7,853 nucleotides of DNA from Hyphomicrobiales bacterium (GTDB lineage: Bacteria > Pseudomonadota > Alphaproteobacteria > Rhizobiales > Xanthobacteraceae). A program made the translations under genes and the position numbers. The notes beneath the pieces were generated by a model. It was not told the origin of the DNA. It did not search any database and saw only the letters and a list, made by a program, of their open reading frames with translations. Below are positions 1 through 5,325 of the stretch, piece by piece; positions within the stretch are counted from its first letter, which is position 1, and each line of letters starts with the position of its first letter. Where the stretch lies: the NCBI GenBank assembly GCA_016201085.1, contig JACQDO010000194.1:1-7853 (forward strand). The letters run 5' to 3'.

Positions 1-33
1 ACGACGAATGTCTTATCGCGGCAACCTCAACCT

Positions 34-59
34 GTCATGGCCGGGCTTGCCCCGGTGAC
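34..59. repeat. Solitary hairpin downstream of zur, related to the repeat at the right edge
   Basis: The sequence GTCATGGCCGGG, loop CTTG, CCCCGGTGAC forms an imperfect GC-rich hairpin (core CCGGG 41-45 with CCCGG 51-55, plus GTCA/TGAC ends). Its head closely resembles the first arm of the element starting at 7793, so it is probably a single degenerate arm of the same repeat family. It lies 11 nt beyond the zur stop codon and could help end that transcript, but it has no T-run. I recognise nothing in positions 1-33. Confidence 0.5.
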
Positions 60-70
60 GACAAGGCTTC

Positions 71-586
71 TCACGCCGCCTTGCAATGCGCGCAGATGCC
101 GGAAATCTCGATCACCGGCGTCTTCGGCGTGAAGCCCGCCGCGCGAGACGCTGTTTTGATGGTCTCCGCCACGGCCGCGGCGGCCGCTTCGCCGACCGCG
201 CCGCATTGTTCGCAGATGAGGAACACCACCGGATCGTGGCTGTCGTGATTATGCACGCAGGCGATGAAGGCGTTGCGGCTTTCGATGCGGTGCACCAGGC
301 TCTGCTCGCGCAGGAAATCGAGCGCGCGGTAGATGGTGATCGGCGCCGGACGGGCGCCGCGCACCGCCAGCCGGTCGATCAGCTCATAGGCGCCGAGCGG
401 CTGGTGGCTGGCGAGCAACGCTTCCAGCACACGGTGGCGGATTGGCGTCAGCCGTTCCTTGCGCGCGGCGCAGATCGCCTCGGCATGCGCGATGGCGTCA
501 TGGGCGCAGCGCCCGTGGTCGTGATCGGGCGTCGGAAACACCGTGCGGCGTTGCGATTTTTTGGCCAAGGAAAATTCCGCCTTCAT
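71..586 (-). CDS. zur: Fur-family transcriptional regulator, Zur (zinc uptake regulator) type
   Basis: This is a 171-residue DNA-binding metalloregulator, a length typical of the family. The winged-helix region spans about residues 46-105 (LTPIRHRVLEALL, then the recognition part ITIYRALDFL). The C-terminal metal/dimer part has a His cluster (HNHDSHD, 112-118) and two CxxC pairs, C125/C128 and C165/C168, which form the structural zinc site in the family. An N-terminal His/Cys patch (DHDHGRCAH, 21-29) resembles alphaproteobacterial Zur and differs from the Fur/Mur and Irr branches. With zinc bound, Zur normally represses zinc-uptake genes, but no znu genes lie in this window. I chose ATG 586 because the frame's upstream ATG at 691 would place coding sequence across the AT-rich intergenic dyads and adds an unrelated 35-residue leader. 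No strong Shine-Dalgarno precedes ATG 586, so the exact start is uncertain. It is divergent from the 3-hydroxybutyrate dehydrogenase. Zur is preferred, and another Fur subgroup is the alternative. Confidence 0.88.
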   Translation of the reverse strand: MKAEFSLAKKSQRRTVFPTPDHDHGRCAHDAIAHAEAICAARKERLTPIRHRVLEALLASHQPLGAYELIDRLAVRGARPAPITIYRALDFLREQSLVHRIESRNAFIACVHNHDSHDPVVFLICEQCGAVGEAAAAAVAETIKTASRAAGFTPKTPVIEISGICAHCKAA

Positions 587-625
587 ACGCAAGTCTAACG
601 CGTTACCGGGTGAATCGCGAAAACC

Positions 626-650
626 GCAACATATATATTGCACTGCAATA
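626..650. promoter_or_regulatory. Overlapping AT-rich dyads in the zur-bdhA divergent promoter region (candidate operator)
   Basis: Two overlapping palindromes sit in the only clearly AT-rich stretch of the window. GCAACATATATATTGC (626-641) is symmetric except for one base pair (C630 against A637). TATTGCA-C-TGCAATA (636-650) is a perfect 7-bp inverted repeat around one base. The block lies 40 nt upstream of the zur ATG and 79 nt upstream of the dehydrogenase ATG, so it could control both genes. Fur-superfamily proteins bind AT-rich dyads of this size, so Zur autoregulation is a natural reading. The exact match to a rhizobial Zur box cannot be confirmed by eye. The TATATT inside it could also be a -10 element. 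The rest of the gap (587-625 and 651-719) shows nothing else I can identify. Confidence 0.5.
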
Positions 651-729
651 AGAATAGGGGCAGCTTCCGGGCCGCAATCCGATAGCTGCAAAACAGGCCA
701 TTTGGCGGCCGCATCGAACGAGGACTGCC

Positions 730-1512
730 ATGCTCAAGGGCAAAACCGCGCTGGTCACCGGCTCCACCTCCGGCATCGGGCTCGCCGTCGCGCGCGCGCT
801 CGCCGCCGACGGCGCCAACATCATGCTCAACGGCTTCGGCGAGGCTGCCGCGATCGAAAAGGAACGCGCCGGGCTGGAAAAGGAGTTCGGCATCAAGGCG
901 CGCTATTCGCCAGCCGACATGAGCAAGCCGGCCGAGATCGCCGCCATGATCCACGCCACCGAAAAAGAGTTCGGCACGCTCGACGTGCTGGTCAACAATG
1001 CCGGCATCCAGCACGTCGCCAATATCGAGGACTTCCCGGTCGAGAAATGGGACGCGGTCATCGCCATTAATCTTTCGTCGGCGTTCCACACCATCCGCGC
1101 CGCCGTGCCCGGCATGAAGGCGCGCAAGTGGGGCCGCATCGTCAATATCGCTTCGGCGCACGGACTGGTCGCCAGCGCGCAGAAGGTCGCCTACGTCTCG
1201 GCCAAGCACGGCCTGGTCGGCATGACCAAGGTGGTGGCGCTGGAGACCGCCAACAGCGGCATCACCTGCAACGCCATCTGCCCGGGCTGGGTGCTGACGG
1301 CGCTGGTACAGGCGCAGATCGACGCGCGCGCCAAGGCCTCCGGCAAAACGGTGCGCGAGGAAGAGATCGCGCTGCTGTCGGAAAAGCAGCCGATGCACCA
1401 GTTCACCCGGCCGGAGAACATCGGCGCGCTGGCGGTGTTCCTGGCGAGCGACGCGGCGGCCAGCATCACCGGCTCGGCCTATTCGATCGACGGCGGCTGG
1501 GTCGCGCAATGA
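730..1512 (+). CDS. bdhA: D-3-hydroxybutyrate dehydrogenase (SDR family), EC 1.1.1.30
   Basis: This cytosolic enzyme interconverts D-3-hydroxybutyrate and acetoacetate with NAD, the step after depolymerisation of the storage polymer PHB. The 260-residue length is that of bacterial 3HBDH. Classical SDR signatures are all present: TGSTSGIG (10-17) for the cofactor, NNAG (89-92), and the catalytic set N114, S142, Y155, K159 (YVSAK). Residues known to hold the substrate in Pseudomonas 3HBDH also match at the same numbers: Q94, H144, K152 and Q196. That makes the specific call much stronger than a generic SDR. The start is supported by GAGGA at 720-724, 5 nt before ATG. It is divergent from zur, and a patatin-like hydrolase follows on the same strand after a 127-nt gap filled by a palindromic element. 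Expression may depend on the AT-rich dyads at 626-650. Confidence 0.94.
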   Translation: MLKGKTALVTGSTSGIGLAVARALAADGANIMLNGFGEAAAIEKERAGLEKEFGIKARYSPADMSKPAEIAAMIHATEKEFGTLDVLVNNAGIQHVANIEDFPVEKWDAVIAINLSSAFHTIRAAVPGMKARKWGRIVNIASAHGLVASAQKVAYVSAKHGLVGMTKVVALETANSGITCNAICPGWVLTALVQAQIDARAKASGKTVREEEIALLSEKQPMHQFTRPENIGALAVFLASDAAASITGSAYSIDGGWVAQ

Positions 1513-1518
1513 CCCTCT

Positions 1519-1627
1519 TCGTCATTCCGGGGCGCGAGCAAAGCGAGCGAACCCGGAATCCAGACGCAAGCGCAGAGTTTGCATCTGGATTCCGGGTTCC
1601 GTCCTTCGGACGGCCCCGGAATGACGA
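1519..1627. repeat. Palindromic mosaic element between bdhA and the patatin gene
   Basis: A perfect 15-bp terminal inverted repeat (TCGTCATTCCGGGGC, 1519-1533, with its complement at 1613-1627) encloses a second stem (1549-1567 with 1581-1599, 18 of 19 pairs) and a small perfect hairpin CCGTCC-TTC-GGACGG (1599-1613). Together these could form a branched, cruciform-like RNA or DNA structure. It fills almost the whole gap from the bdhA stop to the patatin ribosome binding site. It is too short to encode a protein and resembles REP/RIME-type intergenic repeats of rhizobia. It could stabilise the upstream mRNA end or attenuate read-through into the next gene. Confidence 0.8.
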
Positions 1628-1629
1628 GG
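1626..1629 (+). promoter_or_regulatory. Ribosome binding site for the patatin gene, overlapping the end of the repeat
   Basis: GAGG at 1626-1629 lies 10 nt before the ATG at 1640 and is the only Shine-Dalgarno-like sequence near it. Its first two bases are the last two bases of the 15-bp terminal inverted repeat, so formation of the outer stem would place structure directly against the site. Confidence 0.5.
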
Positions 1630-1639
1630 TACCAAACCA

Positions 1640-2719
1640 ATGATCAAATCTCTCGTCCGCGCCCTTCGCGGCAATCCGGCGCCAAAACCCAAGCGCATCG
1701 ATCTAGCGCTGCAGGGCGGCGGCGCGCATGGCGCTTTCACCTGGGGCGTGCTCGATCACATCCTTGAAGATGGGCGGCTGGAGATCGAGGGCATCACCGG
1801 CGCCTCGGCCGGCGCCATCAATGCCGTGCTACTGGCCGACGGGCTGGCGCGCGGCGGACGCGAGGAGGCGCGCAAGCGGCTGGCCGATTTCTGGCGCGCG
1901 GCCAGTCTCGGCGGCGGCCTGCCCGATGTGCAGCGCAAGGCCATCGACCGGCTGTTCTCGTTCCTGCCGCTGGAAGATTCGCCGATGGGCATCTGGTTCA
2001 AGGCGGTGTCGCAATATCTCTCGCCCTACGACTTCAACCCGCTCAACATCAATCCCTTGAAAGACTTGCTGCGGCGCTTTGTCGATTTCGACGCCATTCG
2101 CAAAAGCGAAACGCCGCAGCTCTTCATCACCGCCACCAATGTGCACACCGGACGGCTGCGCATTTTTTCGCGCGACAAGATCAGCGCCGACGCCGTGCTC
2201 GCGTCCGCCTGCCTGCCGCTGCTATTCCGCGCGGTCGAGATCGACGGCGTGCCCTATTGGGACGGCGGCTATCTCGGCAACCCGTCGATCTTCCCGCTGT
2301 TCGGCAAGACGCAGACCGAGGACGTGCTGCTCATCCAGATCAACCCGCTGGCGCGCCACAGCACGCCGCACTCCAGCCAGGACATCGTCAACCGGCTGAA
2401 CGAGATAACGTTCAACTCGCCGCTGATGGGCGAACTGCGCGCCATCGAATTCGTGATGAGACTGATCGACGAGGGCAAACTGCCGCGCGGGCTGGGGCTT
2501 GGCAAGTACCGGCGCATCAACATGCACCGCATCGCGCTCGATGGTTCCGCCAAGCTGCTCAACGCCGGCAGCAAGCTCAATACCGACTACGATTTCTTCG
2601 AAATGCTGCGCAACAACGGCCGGCGCGCGGCGCGCCGCTTCCTCGATGCGCATTTCGCCGATATCGGCGTGCGCGGCACCGTCGACCTGCGGGCGGAAGT
2701 CGGCGCCGAATGGGCGTGA
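1640..2719 (+). CDS. Patatin-like phospholipase / serine hydrolase; possible intracellular PHB depolymerase
   Basis: This 359-residue protein has a patatin domain covering about residues 19-215. Visible motifs are the oxyanion-hole loop GGGAHG (26-31), the nucleophile elbow GASAG (54-58, Ser56) and the DGG motif (208-210, Asp208), so the Ser-Asp catalytic dyad is intact. There is no signal peptide or membrane segment, and the basic N terminus (MIKSLVRALRGN) suggests a cytosolic or surface-associated enzyme. The remaining 140 residues are a family-specific tail with no motif I recognise. Patatin-fold enzymes are lipid acyl hydrolases, but a patatin-like PHA depolymerase has been described in haloarchaea. 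The position directly after 3-hydroxybutyrate dehydrogenase makes PHB or 3HB-oligomer hydrolysis a reasonable inference. A phospholipase acting on membrane lipids remains equally possible from sequence alone. Confidence 0.9.
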   Translation: MIKSLVRALRGNPAPKPKRIDLALQGGGAHGAFTWGVLDHILEDGRLEIEGITGASAGAINAVLLADGLARGGREEARKRLADFWRAASLGGGLPDVQRKAIDRLFSFLPLEDSPMGIWFKAVSQYLSPYDFNPLNINPLKDLLRRFVDFDAIRKSETPQLFITATNVHTGRLRIFSRDKISADAVLASACLPLLFRAVEIDGVPYWDGGYLGNPSIFPLFGKTQTEDVLLIQINPLARHSTPHSSQDIVNRLNEITFNSPLMGELRAIEFVMRLIDEGKLPRGLGLGKYRRINMHRIALDGSAKLLNAGSKLNTDYDFFEMLRNNGRRAARRFLDAHFADIGVRGTVDLRAEVGAEWA

Positions 2720-2768
2720 TTAGAGCACGGTTGTTTGAACCCGACGCACCGCGGCGAACTCGGCGCGC

Positions 2769-2879
2769 TCCCTCTCCCCTGGGGGGAGAGGGTCGGGGTG
2801 AGGGGGCAAGTGGCCCTCGATAGGCTATAACCCCTCACCCGGATCGCTTCGCGATCCGACCTCTCCCCATGGGAGAGGT
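2769..2879. repeat. CCCTCTCCCC-type palindromic mosaic element between the patatin and macro-domain genes
   Basis: Four stems occur in tandem or nested. A 10-bp hairpin CCCTCTCCCC/GGGGAGAGGG lies at 2770-2779 and 2783-2792. A 10-bp stem GGGTGAGGGG (2796-2805) pairs with CCCCTCACCC (2831-2840). A perfect hairpin GGATCGC-TTC-GCGATCC follows at 2841-2857, and then ACCTCTCCC-CAT-GGGAGAGGT at 2859-2879. The last loop contains an ATG (2869) in frame with the macro-domain gene. It looks like a dispersed rhizobial intergenic repeat. It could act as a terminator-like or mRNA-stabilising structure after the patatin gene. No protein is encoded here. Confidence 0.8.
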
Positions 2880-2934
2880 GAAGCAAAGCCGTCGCAATAT
2901 CCGATTCAATCCGAAGCAAATTCGTTCTAGTGTG

Positions 2935-3489
2935 ATGACATCACCCTTGCTCACCGCCGAGATCGGCGAGGCGCTGCTCGATATCCGCGTCGCCGATATC
3001 ACCACGCTGGACGTGGCGGCCATCGTCAACGCCGCCAACCGCTCGCTGCTGGGCGGCGGCGGGGTCGACGGCGCCATCCACCGCGCGGCCGGGCCCGAGC
3101 TGCTGGCGGAATGCCGGACGCTTGGCGGCTGCGAAACCGGCAGCGCGAAGATCACGCGCGGCTACCGGCTCAAATCGCGCCACGTCATCCACGCGGTCGG
3201 GCCGGTGTGGAACGGCGGCGGCTCGGACGAAGAGACGCTGCTGGCCAACTGCTACCGCAGCGCGCTCGATCTCGCGGCCGCGCATTCGCTCACTTCAATC
3301 GCCTATCCGGCAATCTCCACCGGCATCTACGGCTTTCCAGCCGATCTTGCCGCGCGCGTCGCGGTTGGCACGGTGGTGTCGGAACTGGCGGCAAATCCGC
3401 GCGGCATGGCGCGCGTCGTGTTCTGCTGCTTCTCGGCGGAGAGCGCGGAGCACCACAAGATGGCGTTCGCGGAATTGGGGTTGGTTTAA
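2935..3489 (+). CDS. Macro-domain protein, YmdB-like O-acetyl-ADP-ribose deacetylase
   Basis: This is a stand-alone macro domain of 184 residues, the usual size for the YmdB/MacroD-type class. Diagnostic features are DITTLDVAAIVNAAN (21-35), the glycine-rich loop with the acidic residue GGGGVDGAIHRAAG (40-53), the GSAKITRGYRL segment (69-79) and the phosphate loop AISTGIYGFP (126-135). N35 and D45 have the same 10-residue spacing as the catalytic N25 and D35 of E. coli YmdB. The enzyme is expected to deacetylate O-acetyl-ADP-ribose made by sirtuins, or to remove ADP-ribose from proteins. The frame is open back to ATG 2869, but that codon lies in a repeat hairpin loop. I prefer ATG 2935, or GTG 2932 just before it, where the domain begins. 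No convincing Shine-Dalgarno is visible. It converges on the operon at 3616-7773. Confidence 0.9.
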   Translation: MTSPLLTAEIGEALLDIRVADITTLDVAAIVNAANRSLLGGGGVDGAIHRAAGPELLAECRTLGGCETGSAKITRGYRLKSRHVIHAVGPVWNGGGSDEETLLANCYRSALDLAAAHSLTSIAYPAISTGIYGFPADLAARVAVGTVVSELAANPRGMARVVFCCFSAESAEHHKMAFAELGLV

Positions 3490-3490
3490 T

Positions 3491-3588
3491 CTGTCGTCCC
3501 GGGCGAGCGAAGCGAGACCCGGGGCTCATACGCCGTGCCCTAACGAACGGCTGCGGAGTTTGGGTCCCCGCCTTCGCGGGGACGACAG
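3491..3588. repeat. Palindromic mosaic element between convergent genes
   Basis: CTGTCGTCCC (3491-3500) pairs with GGGACGACAG (3579-3588) as a perfect terminal inverted repeat. Inside are CCCGGG at 3498-3503 and 3518-3523 flanking GAGCGAAGCGA, and a strong hairpin GTCCCCGC-CTTC-GCGGGGAC (3564-3583). The layout parallels the element at 1519-1627 with a different sequence. It occupies most of the 126-nt convergent gap between the macro-domain gene and the hydrolase gene. From 3589 to 3615 I see nothing further. Confidence 0.78.
3564..3583. terminator. Possible bidirectional transcription-stopping hairpin
   Basis: A perfect 8-bp GC stem with a 4-nt loop lies between two converging stop codons (3489 on plus, 3616 on minus), a position where a shared terminator is expected. 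It lacks a following T-run on either strand, so it does not fit a standard intrinsic terminator and may only stabilise 3' ends. Confidence 0.3.
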
Positions 3589-3615
3589 CGGAGAGGTCTC
3601 GCGTTCGCTCGCTAA

Positions 3616-4413
3616 TTATGTTTTCGGCGCCACGTCCAACCTTACGATCCAGTTCTCCAGCCCCGGTCCCGCCGCCGGATAGAGCTTCAGCACCTCGGGG
3701 TCATGCCCTGGCACGATATGCTGGCGCGAACTCGCCAACTTCTGGATCGTCTTATAGCCCTCGAGCGTGTCGCCGACGGAATAGGTGATCGGGAACACGC
3801 TGCCTTCGTCGATGTGCGAGTACAGATGGATGCAGTCGGAGGTCAAGACGACGGTGCCGCGCTTGGTTTTCACCCGCACGCATTGCAGGCCCTTGGAGTG
3901 GCCGCCGATCTTGTGCACCGAAATGCCGGACGCCAGTTCCTCGGCACCGTCGTGGAATTCGCAGCGATAGGCGAACACCTTGCTCACGATGGCGTGCACG
4001 TCGCGCTCGCTGAACGGGATGCGCAGCATCGGGTGGCACATGCAGCGGCCGGTGGCATAGGCCATTTCGGTGTCCTGCAGATGATAGCGCGCCTTGGGGA
4101 ACAGATCGTAATTGCCGGCGTGATCCCAATGCATGTGGGTGGCGATCACGTTCTCGACACTGTCGGGCTCGATGCCGAGTGCTTTGAGCCCCTCGCCGAC
4201 CGGATGCAACAGCTTGCGCCCGCGCTCCTTGGCGGCGACCTCGTCGAAGCCGGTGTCGACCACGAACACGCCATGCGGACCCTTGATGACCCAGACGTAA
4301 TAGGAAATCGAGGTCAGCTCGTCATGCGGATCGCCGAAGATGTAGTTTTCCGAGCGTTTGCGCGAATGGCTGGCGTAGCAGACGGCGAAGACCTCGTGGC
4401 TGTCGTCGGTCAT
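3616..4413 (-). CDS. Metallo-beta-lactamase-fold hydrolase, AHL-lactonase-like family
   Basis: This 265-residue protein carries the dinuclear zinc site of the MBL fold: HMHWDH (H93, H95, D97, H98), H172 in GGHSKG, bridging D193 in TSDC and H237 in VPGHD. The spacing resembles the AiiA-type N-acyl homoserine lactonases and related lactone or thioester hydrolases. The active-site tyrosine that follows the bridging aspartate by three residues in AiiA is a histidine here (H196), with Y198 nearby, so lactone specificity is doubtful. There is no signal peptide. It is the last gene of the minus-strand operon. Its ATG overlaps the stop of the upstream dehydrogenase by 4 nt (ATGA), which implies translational coupling, and GGGAAG precedes the start. 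A role in hydrolysing a pathway thioester or lactone is an inference from that context. Confidence 0.87.
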   Translation of the reverse strand: MTDDSHEVFAVCYASHSRKRSENYIFGDPHDELTSISYYVWVIKGPHGVFVVDTGFDEVAAKERGRKLLHPVGEGLKALGIEPDSVENVIATHMHWDHAGNYDLFPKARYHLQDTEMAYATGRCMCHPMLRIPFSERDVHAIVSKVFAYRCEFHDGAEELASGISVHKIGGHSKGLQCVRVKTKRGTVVLTSDCIHLYSHIDEGSVFPITYSVGDTLEGYKTIQKLASSRQHIVPGHDPEVLKLYPAAGPGLENWIVRLDVAPKT

Positions 4414-5300
4414 GGTTTCTTCCCGATGGTGACGCCGGCGCGCTGCTCGATCATCTTGACGATGGCGGTGAAATCGCTGTCGCCGCCGTATTGCGTGTTG
4501 GTGGCTTCCCACTGATCGAGCACGGTGCGCATGACGGCATCGGGAACGTTCAGGCCCTTGGCCTCCTCGGCGCACAGCCGCACGTCCTTGAGCATCAAGG
4601 CGGTGCCAAAGCCGTAGTTGAAGGTGCGCGGCAGGATCGCCTGCGGGAATTTGCCGTCCGAAGCGGTGGTGCGGCCGGAGCCGGCATTGATGACGTCGAT
4701 CATCACCGCCGCATCGAGCCCCGCTTTCACGCCCATAGCCACCGCTTCGGCCGTCGCCGCCATCGCGGTGGCGGAGAGGAAGTTATTGGCGAGCTTCATG
4801 GTCTGCGCCATGCCGGGCTTGTCGCCGATCACGAACACCTTGCCGAACACGCCGAGCGCATCCTTCACCAGCTCGATGTCGGCCTTCGGGCCGGAGACCA
4901 TCACCGCTAGCGTGCCTTTCTTGGCGCCGCCGACGCCGCCCGACACCGGCGAGTCGATCTGCACGATGTTGTTCTTGGCCAGGGCCGCCGCGATCTTGGC
5001 CGCCACGCGCGAGCCGGTGGTGGATAGATCGATGAAGCGCTTGATGCGCTTGCCGTGGATGACGCCGCCCTCGCCGGTCGCGACCTTTTCCGAGATCTGC
5101 AACGACGGCAGGCTGGCCATCACGGTCTCGACCCGGTCGGCGACGTCCTGCGGCGAGGCCGCCACTTGCGCGCCGAGCGCCACCAGCGGCGCCACCGCGT
5201 CGTTGCGCGTGTCGTAGACGATGAGCTTGTGCCCGGCCTCGATCAGCCGGCGCGCCATCGGCTGCCCCATATTGCCCAGTCCGATAAAGCCGATGTCCAT
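4410..5300 (-). CDS. NAD(P)-dependent beta-hydroxyacid dehydrogenase, 3-hydroxyisobutyrate dehydrogenase-like
   Basis: This 296-residue protein matches the family in length and order. The N-terminal Rossmann domain has GLGNMG (7-12), the substrate loop is DSPVSGG (116-122), and the catalytic lysine is K169 in GMAQTMKLANN (163-173). The C-terminal all-helical domain includes LMLKDVRL (235-242) with the conserved KD pair. The reaction is oxidation of a 3-hydroxy acid such as 3-hydroxyisobutyrate, or reduction of a semialdehyde. The exact substrate (3-hydroxyisobutyrate, tartronate, hydroxybutyrate) cannot be decided. Asp30 at the end of the second strand suggests NAD over NADP. A textbook GGAGG (5307-5311) sits 6 nt before the ATG at 5300. 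The frame is open further upstream, but that part is antisense-frame noise overlapping the CoA-transferase gene. Confidence 0.9.
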   Translation of the reverse strand: MDIGFIGLGNMGQPMARRLIEAGHKLIVYDTRNDAVAPLVALGAQVAASPQDVADRVETVMASLPSLQISEKVATGEGGVIHGKRIKRFIDLSTTGSRVAAKIAAALAKNNIVQIDSPVSGGVGGAKKGTLAVMVSGPKADIELVKDALGVFGKVFVIGDKPGMAQTMKLANNFLSATAMAATAEAVAMGVKAGLDAAVMIDVINAGSGRTTASDGKFPQAILPRTFNYGFGTALMLKDVRLCAEEAKGLNVPDAVMRTVLDQWEATNTQYGGDSDFTAIVKMIEQRAGVTIGKKP

Positions 5301-5306
5301 GCGCTG

Positions 5307-5311
5307 CCTCC
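5307..5311 (-). promoter_or_regulatory. Ribosome binding site fixing the start of the hydroxyacid dehydrogenase
   Basis: CCTCC on the plus strand reads GGAGG on the coding strand, 6 nt before the ATG at 5300. It settles the start against the long upstream extension of the same frame to 5531. Confidence 0.8.
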
Positions 5312-5325
5312 CGAAACAATTGAAA

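Noticed and set aside
595..1509. A 304-codon minus-strand frame antisense to bdhA
   Set aside because: Shadow frame; the plus-strand product has every catalytic and substrate-binding residue of 3-hydroxybutyrate dehydrogenase.
1519..1627. Insertion sequence or transposon end suggested by the 15-bp terminal inverted repeat
   Set aside because: At 109 bp, with nested internal stems, no transposase frame and no visible target duplication, it fits a REP/RIME-type element better than an IS; a MITE origin cannot be excluded.
2720..2880. Possible CRISPR-like or tandem repeat array in the C/G-rich gap
   Set aside because: The repeated strings are inverted, not direct, with no regular spacers. They are the stems of one palindromic element.
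3703..4515. A 270-codon plus-strand frame antisense to the MBL hydrolase and the end of the dehydrogenase
   Set aside because: No domain or ribosome binding site, and it crosses two well-supported genes on the other strand. It is a GC-bias shadow.
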